Assembly: GCA_913043905.1 (NCBI GenBank)
Contig: CAJWNQ010000004.1
Location: forward strand, 1-64,000
Direction: 5' to 3'
Origin: an uncultured Paracoccaceae bacterium
GTDB taxonomy: Bacteria; Pseudomonadota; Alphaproteobacteria; Rhodobacterales; Rhodobacteraceae
DNA length: 64,000 nucleotides
The notes under the pieces were generated by a model. It worked only from the letters and a program-made list of their open reading frames with translations, ran no database searches and was not told where the DNA came from. Of this stretch, positions 56,995 to 64,000 are shown in pieces. Both the position numbers and the translations under genes were made by a program. Position 1 is the stretch's first letter, and every line of letters begins with the position of its first letter.

Positions 56995-57602
56995 TGACAC
57001 CAACAACCCTTTTATCCTTATTGGGCATTGCATTAGTGGCCGGTTGGACCCCTGGTCCAAACAATGCATTAGTTGCGACTAGCGGGGCACAATTTGGATT
57101 TTGGCGGACACTTCCACACGTAGCTGGAATTGGTATTGGGTTTCCATTTATGGCATTTTGTATTTCATTAGGTTTAGGTGCTGTTTTCCAACAAAGTATG
57201 CTAATACGAGAGAGTTTACGCATAATTGGCATAATAGTACTACTGTGGTTTGCATGGAAAGTTGCTACATCAGGGAAGCCAAATTCTCAAAGTGGTAAAA
57301 GTCGCCCATTTACATTTTTTGAAAGCGCGGCATTCCAATGGATTAACCCTAAGGGATGGATAATGGCAATGAGCATATCAAGTCAATTTGCAGACCCATC
57401 AAAACCTATGATTTCATCGGCTATAATAGCAGGTGTATTTTTCTTTGTTGGATTTACATCTGCAAGTGGGTGGACTTTGTTTGGCAAAGGAATGCAACGT
57501 TGGCTTACTACTGATCGTAGAGCAAACACGTTTAACTGGACAATGGCAGCTTTATTATTGCTCTCAGTTCTTATGATAGCATCCAGTAGGTTAAACACGT
57601 AA
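56994..57602 (+). CDS. LysE/RhtB-family amino-acid exporter
   Basis: A 202-residue membrane protein with about six segments; LVAGWTPGPNNALVATSGAQ is the LysE signature and the region AFQWINPKGWIMAMS is typical. It probably exports an amino acid or derivative. Starts in the TAATG overlap with cca. Confidence 0.87.
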   Translation: MTPTTLLSLLGIALVAGWTPGPNNALVATSGAQFGFWRTLPHVAGIGIGFPFMAFCISLGLGAVFQQSMLIRESLRIIGIIVLLWFAWKVATSGKPNSQSGKSRPFTFFESAAFQWINPKGWIMAMSISSQFADPSKPMISSAIIAGVFFFVGFTSASGWTLFGKGMQRWLTTDRRANTFNWTMAALLLLSVLMIASSRLNT

Positions 57603-57777
57603 TTTTTTACACATATACAAATCAATTTGATAAAGGGCTATTTATTTTTATTCGCTTTTTCTGGACAAGTTCCAGCCATCTGTTATCTGACGTATTAAGT
57701 TCACTTTTAACATATAAAAATTTTCCAAAGTGATGATTATTTTTAATCCTACCCGTAATGATATTGGTATTTAAATC

Positions 57778-59007
57778 ATGACTGAATATACTGTTGATAG
57801 ATTAGGCCAACTTGGTGATGGCATAATTGATAGCCCAGGTGGGGAAATTTTTGCACCCTTCACACTGCCTGGTGAACGAATTGAAGGTATCGTTGAAAAA
57901 GGAAGAATATTTGTATCTAAAATTATTAAACCAGTTGCAAATCGAATAAAACCTGCATGCAAGCATTTTAAAATTTGTGGAGGCTGTTCAATGCAGCATG
58001 CTTCAGATGAATTGCTTGCAGATTGGAAGATTTCAAAAACCAAAGAAGCTTTGTCACAAGTTGGTCTCACTCCAGAATTTCGTCCAATAATTAATTCTGG
58101 TACTGGATCACGTCGTCGTGCAACATTTGCTGCAAAGCGTACAAAAAAAGGTTCAATGGTAGGCTTTCGTGGGCGAGCCTCAGATATAATTGTCGAAATT
58201 AGCGAATGTCCCGTATCTGACCCTGCTTTATTAAATGGTATGCCAGCCTTTGCTAAATTTGCCACTTTGGGAACTTCCCGCAAAGCAATATTACGTATTA
58301 ATGCAACTGTTTCTGGCAGTGGCTTAGATGTCAAAATTGATAATGGAAAAAAACTATCACCAACTGAAATTTCACAATTTGCACAGATTTGTTCACAATA
58401 TAAGATATTAAGACTTATGTGGAATGACGATGTAATTTCACAATCACATCCACCCAGCCAACCCATGGGAGCGGCAAATGTAGTGCCACCAAGTGGTGCA
58501 TTTTTGCAAGCAACACACACAGGTGAGGCCGCTTTGGTGGAAACTGTTTTGGAAATAGTTAGCTCGGCGAAGCGTGTTGTAGATTTGTTTGCTGGATGTG
58601 GGACCTTTGCGCTACCTATTGCAAGCAGATCCGCTGTTCATGCTGTTGAGGGCGAAGCAAATATGATTTTAGCATTAGATGCTGGTTGGCGTACCACAGG
58701 AGGCCTTCACGATGTACGCGCAGAAACTCGTGATCTCTTTCGGCGCCCATTAATGCCGGATGAATTTAAAAAAGTTGACGCAATTGTTATTGATCCACCT
58801 CGCGCAGGCGCCGCGTCACAGGTGGCAGAGATAGCAAAAACTAATGTTGCGCGTATTGCTTTTGTATCATGCAACCCATCCACCTTTGCCAGAGATGCCT
58901 CTATTTTATGTAATAGTGGTTACAGTTTAGACTGGGTACAAGTTATCGATCAATTCCTATGGAATCCACATGTCGAACTTGTAGCAAAATTCACTAAATC
59001 TAACTAA
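57778..59007 (+). CDS. 23S rRNA (uracil-5-)-methyltransferase, RlmD/RumA family
   Basis: A 409-residue SAM-dependent RNA m5U methyltransferase. N-terminal part resembles TRAM; the 4Fe-4S cluster Cys are in CKHFKICGGCSMQHAS; SAM binding at VVDLFAGCGTFALPIASR; PPRAGAASQVAEIA and the catalytic Cys in AFVSCNPSTFARDA. Site specificity (U1939, U747 or another) is not predictable in alphaproteobacteria. Confidence 0.9.
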   Translation: MTEYTVDRLGQLGDGIIDSPGGEIFAPFTLPGERIEGIVEKGRIFVSKIIKPVANRIKPACKHFKICGGCSMQHASDELLADWKISKTKEALSQVGLTPEFRPIINSGTGSRRRATFAAKRTKKGSMVGFRGRASDIIVEISECPVSDPALLNGMPAFAKFATLGTSRKAILRINATVSGSGLDVKIDNGKKLSPTEISQFAQICSQYKILRLMWNDDVISQSHPPSQPMGAANVVPPSGAFLQATHTGEAALVETVLEIVSSAKRVVDLFAGCGTFALPIASRSAVHAVEGEANMILALDAGWRTTGGLHDVRAETRDLFRRPLMPDEFKKVDAIVIDPPRAGAASQVAEIAKTNVARIAFVSCNPSTFARDASILCNSGYSLDWVQVIDQFLWNPHVELVAKFTKSN

Positions 59008-59033
59008 ACTATTTAAAATACAGACAGATACAC

Positions 59034-59819
59034 ATGATAATATCATCTTTTAGAAAAAACTTGTTTGACTGGCTAAACACCCCAACAATTCGATATAGTA
59101 TTCTAGCTATAATTCTTGTGAACGCAATTTTATTGGGCCTAGAAACATCGCCTACTATAATGCTTCGCTATGGTTTTTTATTACACACATTAGACAGTAT
59201 TTGCTTAACTATTTTCGTAATTGAATTGGCATTAAAACTATTTTCTAGAGGCTTTCTTTTCTTTCAGGATCCATGGAATTTATTTGATTTTTTTATAATA
59301 GGAATATCTTTAGCACCCATATCTGAAGGTTTTTCAGTATTACGCGCTCTAAGAATATTACGAGTTCTACGTGCACTATCATTTGCACCTCGCTTACGTC
59401 GAACAATTGAAGGATTTGTTTCTTCGTTGCCTGGAATGTCATCAGTCTTTATTTTGATGGCTATCATTTTTTACATAGGGTCCGTAATTTCAACAAAGCT
59501 ATTTGCTTCAGAATTTCCAATGTGGTTTGGTTCCCTTGGAAAGTCTGCCTATACATTATTCCAGATTATGACATTGGAAAGCTGGTCTATGGGTATCGTT
59601 CGCCCAGTTATGGAGATTTACAGTCATGCTTGGATGTTCTTTGTTCCATTTATCCTGATAACAAGCTTTGCCGTAGTAAATGTATTAGTTGGTTTGATCG
59701 TAAATTCTATGCACAACGCACATTCCGAAGAAGCCACCGAAGCAACAGATGCATATCGTGATGATGTTTTGAAACAGCTAAAAGAAATATCTAATCGGTT
59801 AAATAAATTAGAACGCTAA
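59034..59819 (+). CDS. Bacterial voltage-gated sodium channel (NaChBac-type)
   Basis: A 261-residue six-segment channel subunit (functions as a homotetramer). The S4 voltage sensor carries regularly spaced Arg ([20 protein letters not shown], about residues 100-119). The selectivity filter TLESWSMG has the high-field Glu of the NaChBac/NavRosD class; S6 reads [12 protein letters not shown]. The C-terminus ([17 protein letters not shown]) has the heptad pattern of a tetrameric coiled coil. Its stop overlaps the dxs stop on the other strand. Confidence 0.94.
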   Translation: MIISSFRKNLFDWLNTPTIRYSILAIILVNAILLGLETSPTIMLRYGFLLHTLDSICLTIFVIELALKLFSRGFLFFQDPWNLFDFFIIGISLAPISEGFSVLRALRILRVLRALSFAPRLRRTIEGFVSSLPGMSSVFILMAIIFYIGSVISTKLFASEFPMWFGSLGKSAYTLFQIMTLESWSMGIVRPVMEIYSHAWMFFVPFILITSFAVVNVLVGLIVNSMHNAHSEEATEATDAYRDDVLKQLKEISNRLNKLER

Positions 59820-61744
59820 ACTCGTTTTTTTATTGTGGCTACACCTAAAGCTTCAAAAACTTTTGCTTCGATTTCAGGCGCATTCATAGCTGCTGTTTCA
59901 TACATTTTTGTTGGTGAATCTTGGTCTAAAAACGTATCGGGGAAAACCATGGCGCGGAATCTGAGCCCAAGATCAAATACGCCTTCATCAGATAATAATT
60001 GCAAAACATGGCTACCAAAGCCACCTACAGCGCCTTCTTCAATTGTAATTAGCACATCATGGCTTGAAGCCAATTCAAGTATCATCTCACGATCTAACGG
60101 TTTAGCAAAGCGTGCATCTGCAATTGTTGGCGTAATACCTTTTAATGATAAGGAGTCAGATGCTTTTAATACTTCCTGTAATCGAGCGCCAAATGACAAA
60201 ATTGCGACTTTCGATCCTTTTTGGATAATCCGGCCTTTGCCAATTTCTAAAACACTTCCTTTTTCTGGAAGATCAATACCAATACCTTCACCGCGTGGAA
60301 AGCGGAACGCACTAGGTCGATCATCAATAGAACGTGCAGTAGCAACCATATGCATTAATTCAGCTTCATCAGCAGCAGCCATTACAACAAAATCTGGCAA
60401 ATTAGCTAAAAAACCAATATCAAAACTTCCGGCATGTGTAGCACCATCTGCACCAACCAATCCCGCACGATCAATTGCAAACCGCACAGGTAAGCGTTGC
60501 AAAGCTACGTCATGAACTACTTGGTCATACCCTCGTTGTAAAAATGTAGAGTAAAGTGCACAAAATGGCTTCATTCCGCCAGCAGCCATGCCTGCGCAAA
60601 ATGTAACAGCATGCTGCTCAGCAATACCAACATCAAATGTTCGATTGGGGTAATGCTCTGCAAATAAGTCTAGACCTGTTCCATCAGGCATTGCAGCTGT
60701 AACAGCTACAATTTTATCATCTTCACTGGCTTCAGCAATTAAAGCATTTGCAAATACTTTAGTGTAACTAGGAGCATTAGATGGTGTTTTATGTTGTTTA
60801 CCTGAAGTAACATTAAACTTGGCTACACCATGATATTTATCAGATGATGCCTCAGCAGGTGCATATCCTTTACCTTTTTGGGTAATCGCATGAATTAAAA
60901 TCGGTCCAGTTGCTCGATCTTTTACAGTACGCAGAACGTTCAATAATTGCTCCATATTATGCCCATCAATCGGACCAACATAAGAAAAACCTAACTGCTC
61001 AAACAATGTCCCACCGATAGTCATATGTTTTAACATATCACGCGCACGTTTTGCGCCATCCTGAAGTGTTGAAGGCAATAATGAAACAGCGCCTCTTGCT
61101 GCAGCCTTTAATTCTTGAAACGGTTCACCTGCATATAAACGTGACAAATATGTCGACATAGCACCAACGGGAGGAGCTATGGACATTTTGTTATCATTTA
61201 AAATGACGATCAAACGTTTTCCTAAATGCCCAGCGTTGTTCATAGCTTCGTAAGCCATGCCTGCAGACATTGCGCCATCACCAATCACTGCAATTGCGTC
61301 ACCTAATCCATGTTCAGGAGCACCACCCAAGTCACGTGCAACAGCAAACCCAAGAGCAGCAGAAATAGACGTAGAGCTGTGTGCAGCGCCAAAAGGATCA
61401 AAGGGACTTTCTGTACGTTTGGTAAAGCCAGACAGACCACCACCCTTACGGATCGTACGCATAAGTTCACGCCTGCCAGTTAGAATTTTATGTGGATAGC
61501 ATTGATGGCTAACATCCCAAATCAAACGGTCTTTAGGCGTATCAAAAACAGCATGAATAGCAGTTGTTAATTCAATTACACCTAGCCCTGCACCCAGATG
61601 ACCACCGGTTTCAGAAACTACAGAAATAGTTTCCGCGCGCAATTCTTCAGCCAACTGAAATAATTGCGGGTCAGATAATTTTTTCATATCTTCCGGCGTA
61701 TTTACACGATCTAAGATTGGTGTATGTGGGCGCTTTTCACTCAT
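59816..61744 (-). CDS. dxs: 1-deoxy-D-xylulose-5-phosphate synthase
   Basis: A 642-residue thiamine-diphosphate enzyme, first step of the MEP isoprenoid pathway. TPP motif [19 protein letters not shown]-terminal [17 protein letters not shown]; central [18 protein letters not shown] and [16 protein letters not shown]-terminal transketolase domain. Full length. Downstream of ispA in a minus-strand set including xseB. Its TAG overlaps the channel TAA by three bases on the opposite strand. Confidence 0.97.
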   Translation of the reverse strand: MSEKRPHTPILDRVNTPEDMKKLSDPQLFQLAEELRAETISVVSETGGHLGAGLGVIELTTAIHAVFDTPKDRLIWDVSHQCYPHKILTGRRELMRTIRKGGGLSGFTKRTESPFDPFGAAHSSTSISAALGFAVARDLGGAPEHGLGDAIAVIGDGAMSAGMAYEAMNNAGHLGKRLIVILNDNKMSIAPPVGAMSTYLSRLYAGEPFQELKAAARGAVSLLPSTLQDGAKRARDMLKHMTIGGTLFEQLGFSYVGPIDGHNMEQLLNVLRTVKDRATGPILIHAITQKGKGYAPAEASSDKYHGVAKFNVTSGKQHKTPSNAPSYTKVFANALIAEASEDDKIVAVTAAMPDGTGLDLFAEHYPNRTFDVGIAEQHAVTFCAGMAAGGMKPFCALYSTFLQRGYDQVVHDVALQRLPVRFAIDRAGLVGADGATHAGSFDIGFLANLPDFVVMAAADEAELMHMVATARSIDDRPSAFRFPRGEGIGIDLPEKGSVLEIGKGRIIQKGSKVAILSFGARLQEVLKASDSLSLKGITPTIADARFAKPLDREMILELASSHDVLITIEEGAVGGFGSHVLQLLSDEGVFDLGLRFRAMVFPDTFLDQDSPTKMYETAAMNAPEIEAKVFEALGVATIKKRV

Positions 61745-61780
61745 AATACTTGCTTTAATACCCTTAGTTAATTTTTACTA

Positions 61781-62671
61781 TCATAAATTTCGGTGAATAA
61801 TAAACTGTGCAACCTGCCTCATAGGGTCTGCCTTATTACCATAAACTTCTAATGCTTCGATTGACTGCTCTACCAACTCTTTTGCACGCAGCTTTGCTTT
61901 ATCCATACCTAAAATTGATACGAAAGTAACTTTGCCGGCATTAGCATCTTTTTGTAAGCGTTTACCTGCAACTTTAGCATCTCCTTCTATGTCTAAAATA
62001 TCATCCTGGATCTGAAAAGCTAGCCCAATAGATTTTGAGTAGTCCATCAAAGGCTTTTGGTCCCGGCCGGCCAAAATAGCACCTGCAGTAGCCGCCCACT
62101 CAATTAGAGCACCAGTTTTATTCTGTTGTAAAATAGTAATATCTTCTAGATTTAATAATTTTTTTGATGTTTCTGCATCGATATCTTGAGCTTGGCCGAG
62201 AACCATCCCTTGCATTCCAGAAGCTTGCGCTAAAGAATAAGAAAGTTTTACAATTTTAGCAGCTTCAGTATTTGGTAATTTAGCTAAAATCTCAAAAGCC
62301 AAAGCTTGTAGTGCATCACCGGTCAATGTCGCAGTTGCTTCGTTCCACTTAACATGAATAGTCGGCTTGCCCCGACGCAAATCGTCATCATCCATACAAG
62401 GTAGATCATCATGAACTAGCGAATAAGCGTGTAAACATTCAATGGCCATACTTGCTTGCAAAGCAGCATCTTTTGGGACATCAAAAATATTACTAGAGTA
62501 AATAGTCAAAAATGCTCGTAATCGCTTTCCACCATTTAAAACTGCATGGCGCATTGGATCTGCCATTAAACCATTGCCTTGAGTATCAAGCATGTCTTTT
62601 AATGCAGTTTCAACTGTAACCACCGTTTCAGCTAAAATTGATTTGAAATCAGCAGACATCAAATCAACCAT
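61781..62671 (-). CDS. ispA: Farnesyl/geranyl diphosphate synthase
   Basis: A 296-residue trans-isoprenyl diphosphate synthase with first Asp-rich motif DDLPCMDDDDLRRG, second motif AFQIQDDILDIEGD and LNGGKRLRAFLTI near the N-terminus. The start is uncertain: ATG 62671 lies within xseB; a TTG one codon upstream and an ATG four codons downstream are possible. The overlap suggests coupling. Supplies isoprenoid precursors made through dxs. Confidence 0.93.
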   Translation of the reverse strand: MVDLMSADFKSILAETVVTVETALKDMLDTQGNGLMADPMRHAVLNGGKRLRAFLTIYSSNIFDVPKDAALQASMAIECLHAYSLVHDDLPCMDDDDLRRGKPTIHVKWNEATATLTGDALQALAFEILAKLPNTEAAKIVKLSYSLAQASGMQGMVLGQAQDIDAETSKKLLNLEDITILQQNKTGALIEWAATAGAILAGRDQKPLMDYSKSIGLAFQIQDDILDIEGDAKVAGKRLQKDANAGKVTFVSILGMDKAKLRAKELVEQSIEALEVYGNKADPMRQVAQFIIHRNL

Positions 62672-62903
62672 CAAAAGGTTTTAAGACATCAGGCTGACCG
62701 TCTGATCCAAAAGTAATTTTGGCAACCTTTTCTTCTGCAGATTTTAATTTAGCTTCACAATGCGCTTTTAATTTAGCTCCACGCTCATACATGGATATAC
62801 TATCATCTAAAGCAACTTGACTACCTTCTAGACTAGTTACTACTGTTTCAAGCTCTGCCATAGCTTGCTCAAAGCTCATCTCTGTAATTGGTATTTCGCT
62901 CAT
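62664..62903 (-). CDS. xseB: Exodeoxyribonuclease VII small subunit
   Basis: A 79-residue acidic helical protein: MSFEQAMAELETVVTSLEGS, then SMYERGAKLKAHCEAKLKSA and EEKVAKI. It associates with XseA (not in the window) to degrade single-stranded DNA. Overlaps the deacetylase gene upstream by four bases and ispA downstream. Confidence 0.92.
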   Translation of the reverse strand: MSEIPITEMSFEQAMAELETVVTSLEGSQVALDDSISMYERGAKLKAHCEAKLKSAEEKVAKITFGSDGQPDVLKPFDG

Positions 62904-63835
62904 TTTGCATGCTCCATTAATACGTTCACGTGAGCGGCAACACTATCCGCTAATGAAGGTAAATCATATCCCCCTTCCAGTGTCGAGACAACGCGTCCAT
63001 GACAATGATTATCAGCAAATTCACACAACATTTTTGTAATATCTTTAAAATCTTCAGTGCTAAAATTTAGATTAGCAAGGGGATCATTAATGTGCGCATC
63101 AAATCCTGCAGAAATTAGTAATATTTCAGGTTTATAAACTGCAAGTTTGGGGAAAATAGAATGTTGATAAGCCGCCATCAGTTCAGCACCTGAAGAGTAT
63201 GGCTTTAATGGTAAGTTAATAACATTATTATGTGCGCCTATTTCAGAAACTTCACCAGTGCCGGGCCATAACGGTATCTGTTGTGATGTCACAAACATAA
63301 TATTGGGGTCATTCCAAACTAAATCTTGGGTACCATTTCCGTGGTGAACGTCAAAGTCTATGATAGCAATACGAGATAATCCATATTTTCTAATTGCATA
63401 TTTTGCACCAATAGAAACTGTTCCAAACAGACAGAACCCCATAGATTTATTTGTTTCTGCATGATGTCCTGGTGGGCGGGTAGCACAAAAAGCATTGTAA
63501 GCCTCTCCCCCCATGACCAAGTCGATAGCGGAACAAACGCCACCAACAGCCCGCATAGCGGCGTCAAAACTACCCACACTTACATGGGTATCACCATCTA
63601 AATTCACATACCCATGACTTGGGCAGGCGTTTTTTATTTTTAATACATATTCTTGTGGGTGGCACAATTCAACTTGGTCCATAGTTCCAACTGGAGCAGA
63701 AATACGTAATAAAGTGTCAAAATTTGGTTTTGCCAAGGCGTCTTCAATCACCCTTAATCGATCAACTTGTTCTGGATGTCCCGTAGGCGTTAAATGCTTA
63801 TAGAAATCAGAGTGAGTAATATATGCTGTCGGCAT
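62900..63835 (-). CDS. Histone deacetylase superfamily protein
   Basis: A 311-residue class II-like deacetylase: RPPGHHAETNKSMGFCLFGT, IIDFDVHHGNGTQDLV (metal-binding D-x-H), and LISAGFDAHINDPLANLNFS. All catalytic His and metal Asp motifs are intact, so it is probably an active small-molecule or protein deacetylase (acetylpolyamine or acetoin-like substrates are known for the superfamily). First gene of the deacetylase-xseB-ispA(-dxs) set. Confidence 0.9.
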   Translation of the reverse strand: MPTAYITHSDFYKHLTPTGHPEQVDRLRVIEDALAKPNFDTLLRISAPVGTMDQVELCHPQEYVLKIKNACPSHGYVNLDGDTHVSVGSFDAAMRAVGGVCSAIDLVMGGEAYNAFCATRPPGHHAETNKSMGFCLFGTVSIGAKYAIRKYGLSRIAIIDFDVHHGNGTQDLVWNDPNIMFVTSQQIPLWPGTGEVSEIGAHNNVINLPLKPYSSGAELMAAYQHSIFPKLAVYKPEILLISAGFDAHINDPLANLNFSTEDFKDITKMLCEFADNHCHGRVVSTLEGGYDLPSLADSVAAHVNVLMEHAK

Positions 63836-63837
63836 AA

Positions 63838-64000
63838 TTAATCTGGAGCCAACATATAGCCCGCGCCCCGAGCTGTTTGCAAATAACGAGGCACTTTTGG
63901 ATCAACCTCTAATTTTCGGCGTAATCGTGTAATTTGAACATCCACTGACCGCTCTTGGCTTTGAACGCCATCACGTGCCAAATCTTCCACAAGCTTTGGC
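63838..64000 (-). CDS. OmpR/PhoB-family response regulator, C-terminal end only
   Basis: The visible 53 codons give PKLVEDLARDGVQSQERSVD, VQITRLRRKLEVDPKVPRYL and QTARGAGYMLAPD, then a stop. This is the recognition helix and beta-hairpin of a winged-helix output domain. The receiver domain lies beyond the window. It resembles PetR-type regulators of Rhodobacteraceae, but the exact ortholog cannot be fixed from the fragment. Confidence 0.85.
   Translation of the reverse strand, partial: PKLVEDLARDGVQSQERSVDVQITRLRRKLEVDPKVPRYLQTARGAGYMLAPD

Overview
The window reads as the chromosome of an AT-rich marine alphaproteobacterium, most likely a Rhodobacterales (Roseobacter-type) bacterium. Indicators seen in the sequence are the petABC cytochrome bc1 operon, a Rhodobacterales-type HU protein, an ATP-grasp-free classical dapD/dapF/argG/serABC set, choline-O-sulfate and purine catabolism, a NaChBac-type sodium channel and very compact, overlapping operons. 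No insertion sequence, prophage, CRISPR array or rRNA operon was found. Taxonomic placement is inference from gene content and protein character, not from a marker phylogeny.

Layout. 1-4.8 kb: cobalamin genes (cbiX running off the left edge, a small His-rich membrane protein, DUF1636 protein, cobC, cbiB) interrupted by a xi-class glutathione transferase. 5.2-7.6 kb: HU, a DMT exporter, aroC. 7.7-11.1 kb: a TPP riboswitch controlling the thiamine importer thiBPQ. 11.2-17.4 kb: petABC, trmL, a GST / mtaB / dapF operon and tRNA-Lys. 17.6-22.9 kb: flavin reductase and betCBA for conversion of choline sulfate to glycine betaine. 22.9-32.0 kb: purine (urate) catabolism (puuD, a LysR regulator, uraH, a fused allantoinase/OHCU decarboxylase, allA, allE) with malic enzyme and an IclR regulator. 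32.3-36.1 kb: transaldolase, an erythronate dehydrogenase-like protein, an SDR and a TauE exporter. 36.1-37.2 kb: about 1.1 kb of mostly gene-poor DNA. 37.2-41 kb: accessory block (DMT transporter, truncated LacI regulator, PhyH oxygenase, HD-domain protein, CIA30 protein). 41.1-64 kb: tRNA-Ser and housekeeping genes (serB, serC, serA, gph-like, dapD, mepA, MFS, yggT, argG, ilvA, Nudix proteins, hslO, cca, a LysE exporter, an RNA methyltransferase, a voltage-gated sodium channel, dxs, ispA, xseB, deacetylase, and the end of an OmpR-type response regulator).

The most informative observation is a deletion scar at 30,004-30,164 (minus strand). The first about 25 codons of a class V aminotransferase matching aspartate-glyoxylate aminotransferase (bhcA) are joined, out of frame, to the last about 31 codons of an ornithine-cyclodeaminase-family protein matching iminosuccinate reductase (bhcD). 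An intact IclR gene of the kind that regulates bhcABCD lies divergently beside it. The lineage therefore appears to have had the beta-hydroxyaspartate cycle for glyoxylate assimilation next to its glyoxylate-producing purine pathway and to have lost it by one internal deletion. A second scar is a LacI-family gene cut after about 85 residues at 38.1-38.4 kb. The most interesting functional candidate is the PhyH + HD-domain gene pair at 38.5-40.3 kb, whose architecture recalls the two-step oxidative phosphonate pathways PhnY/PhnZ and TmpA/TmpB.
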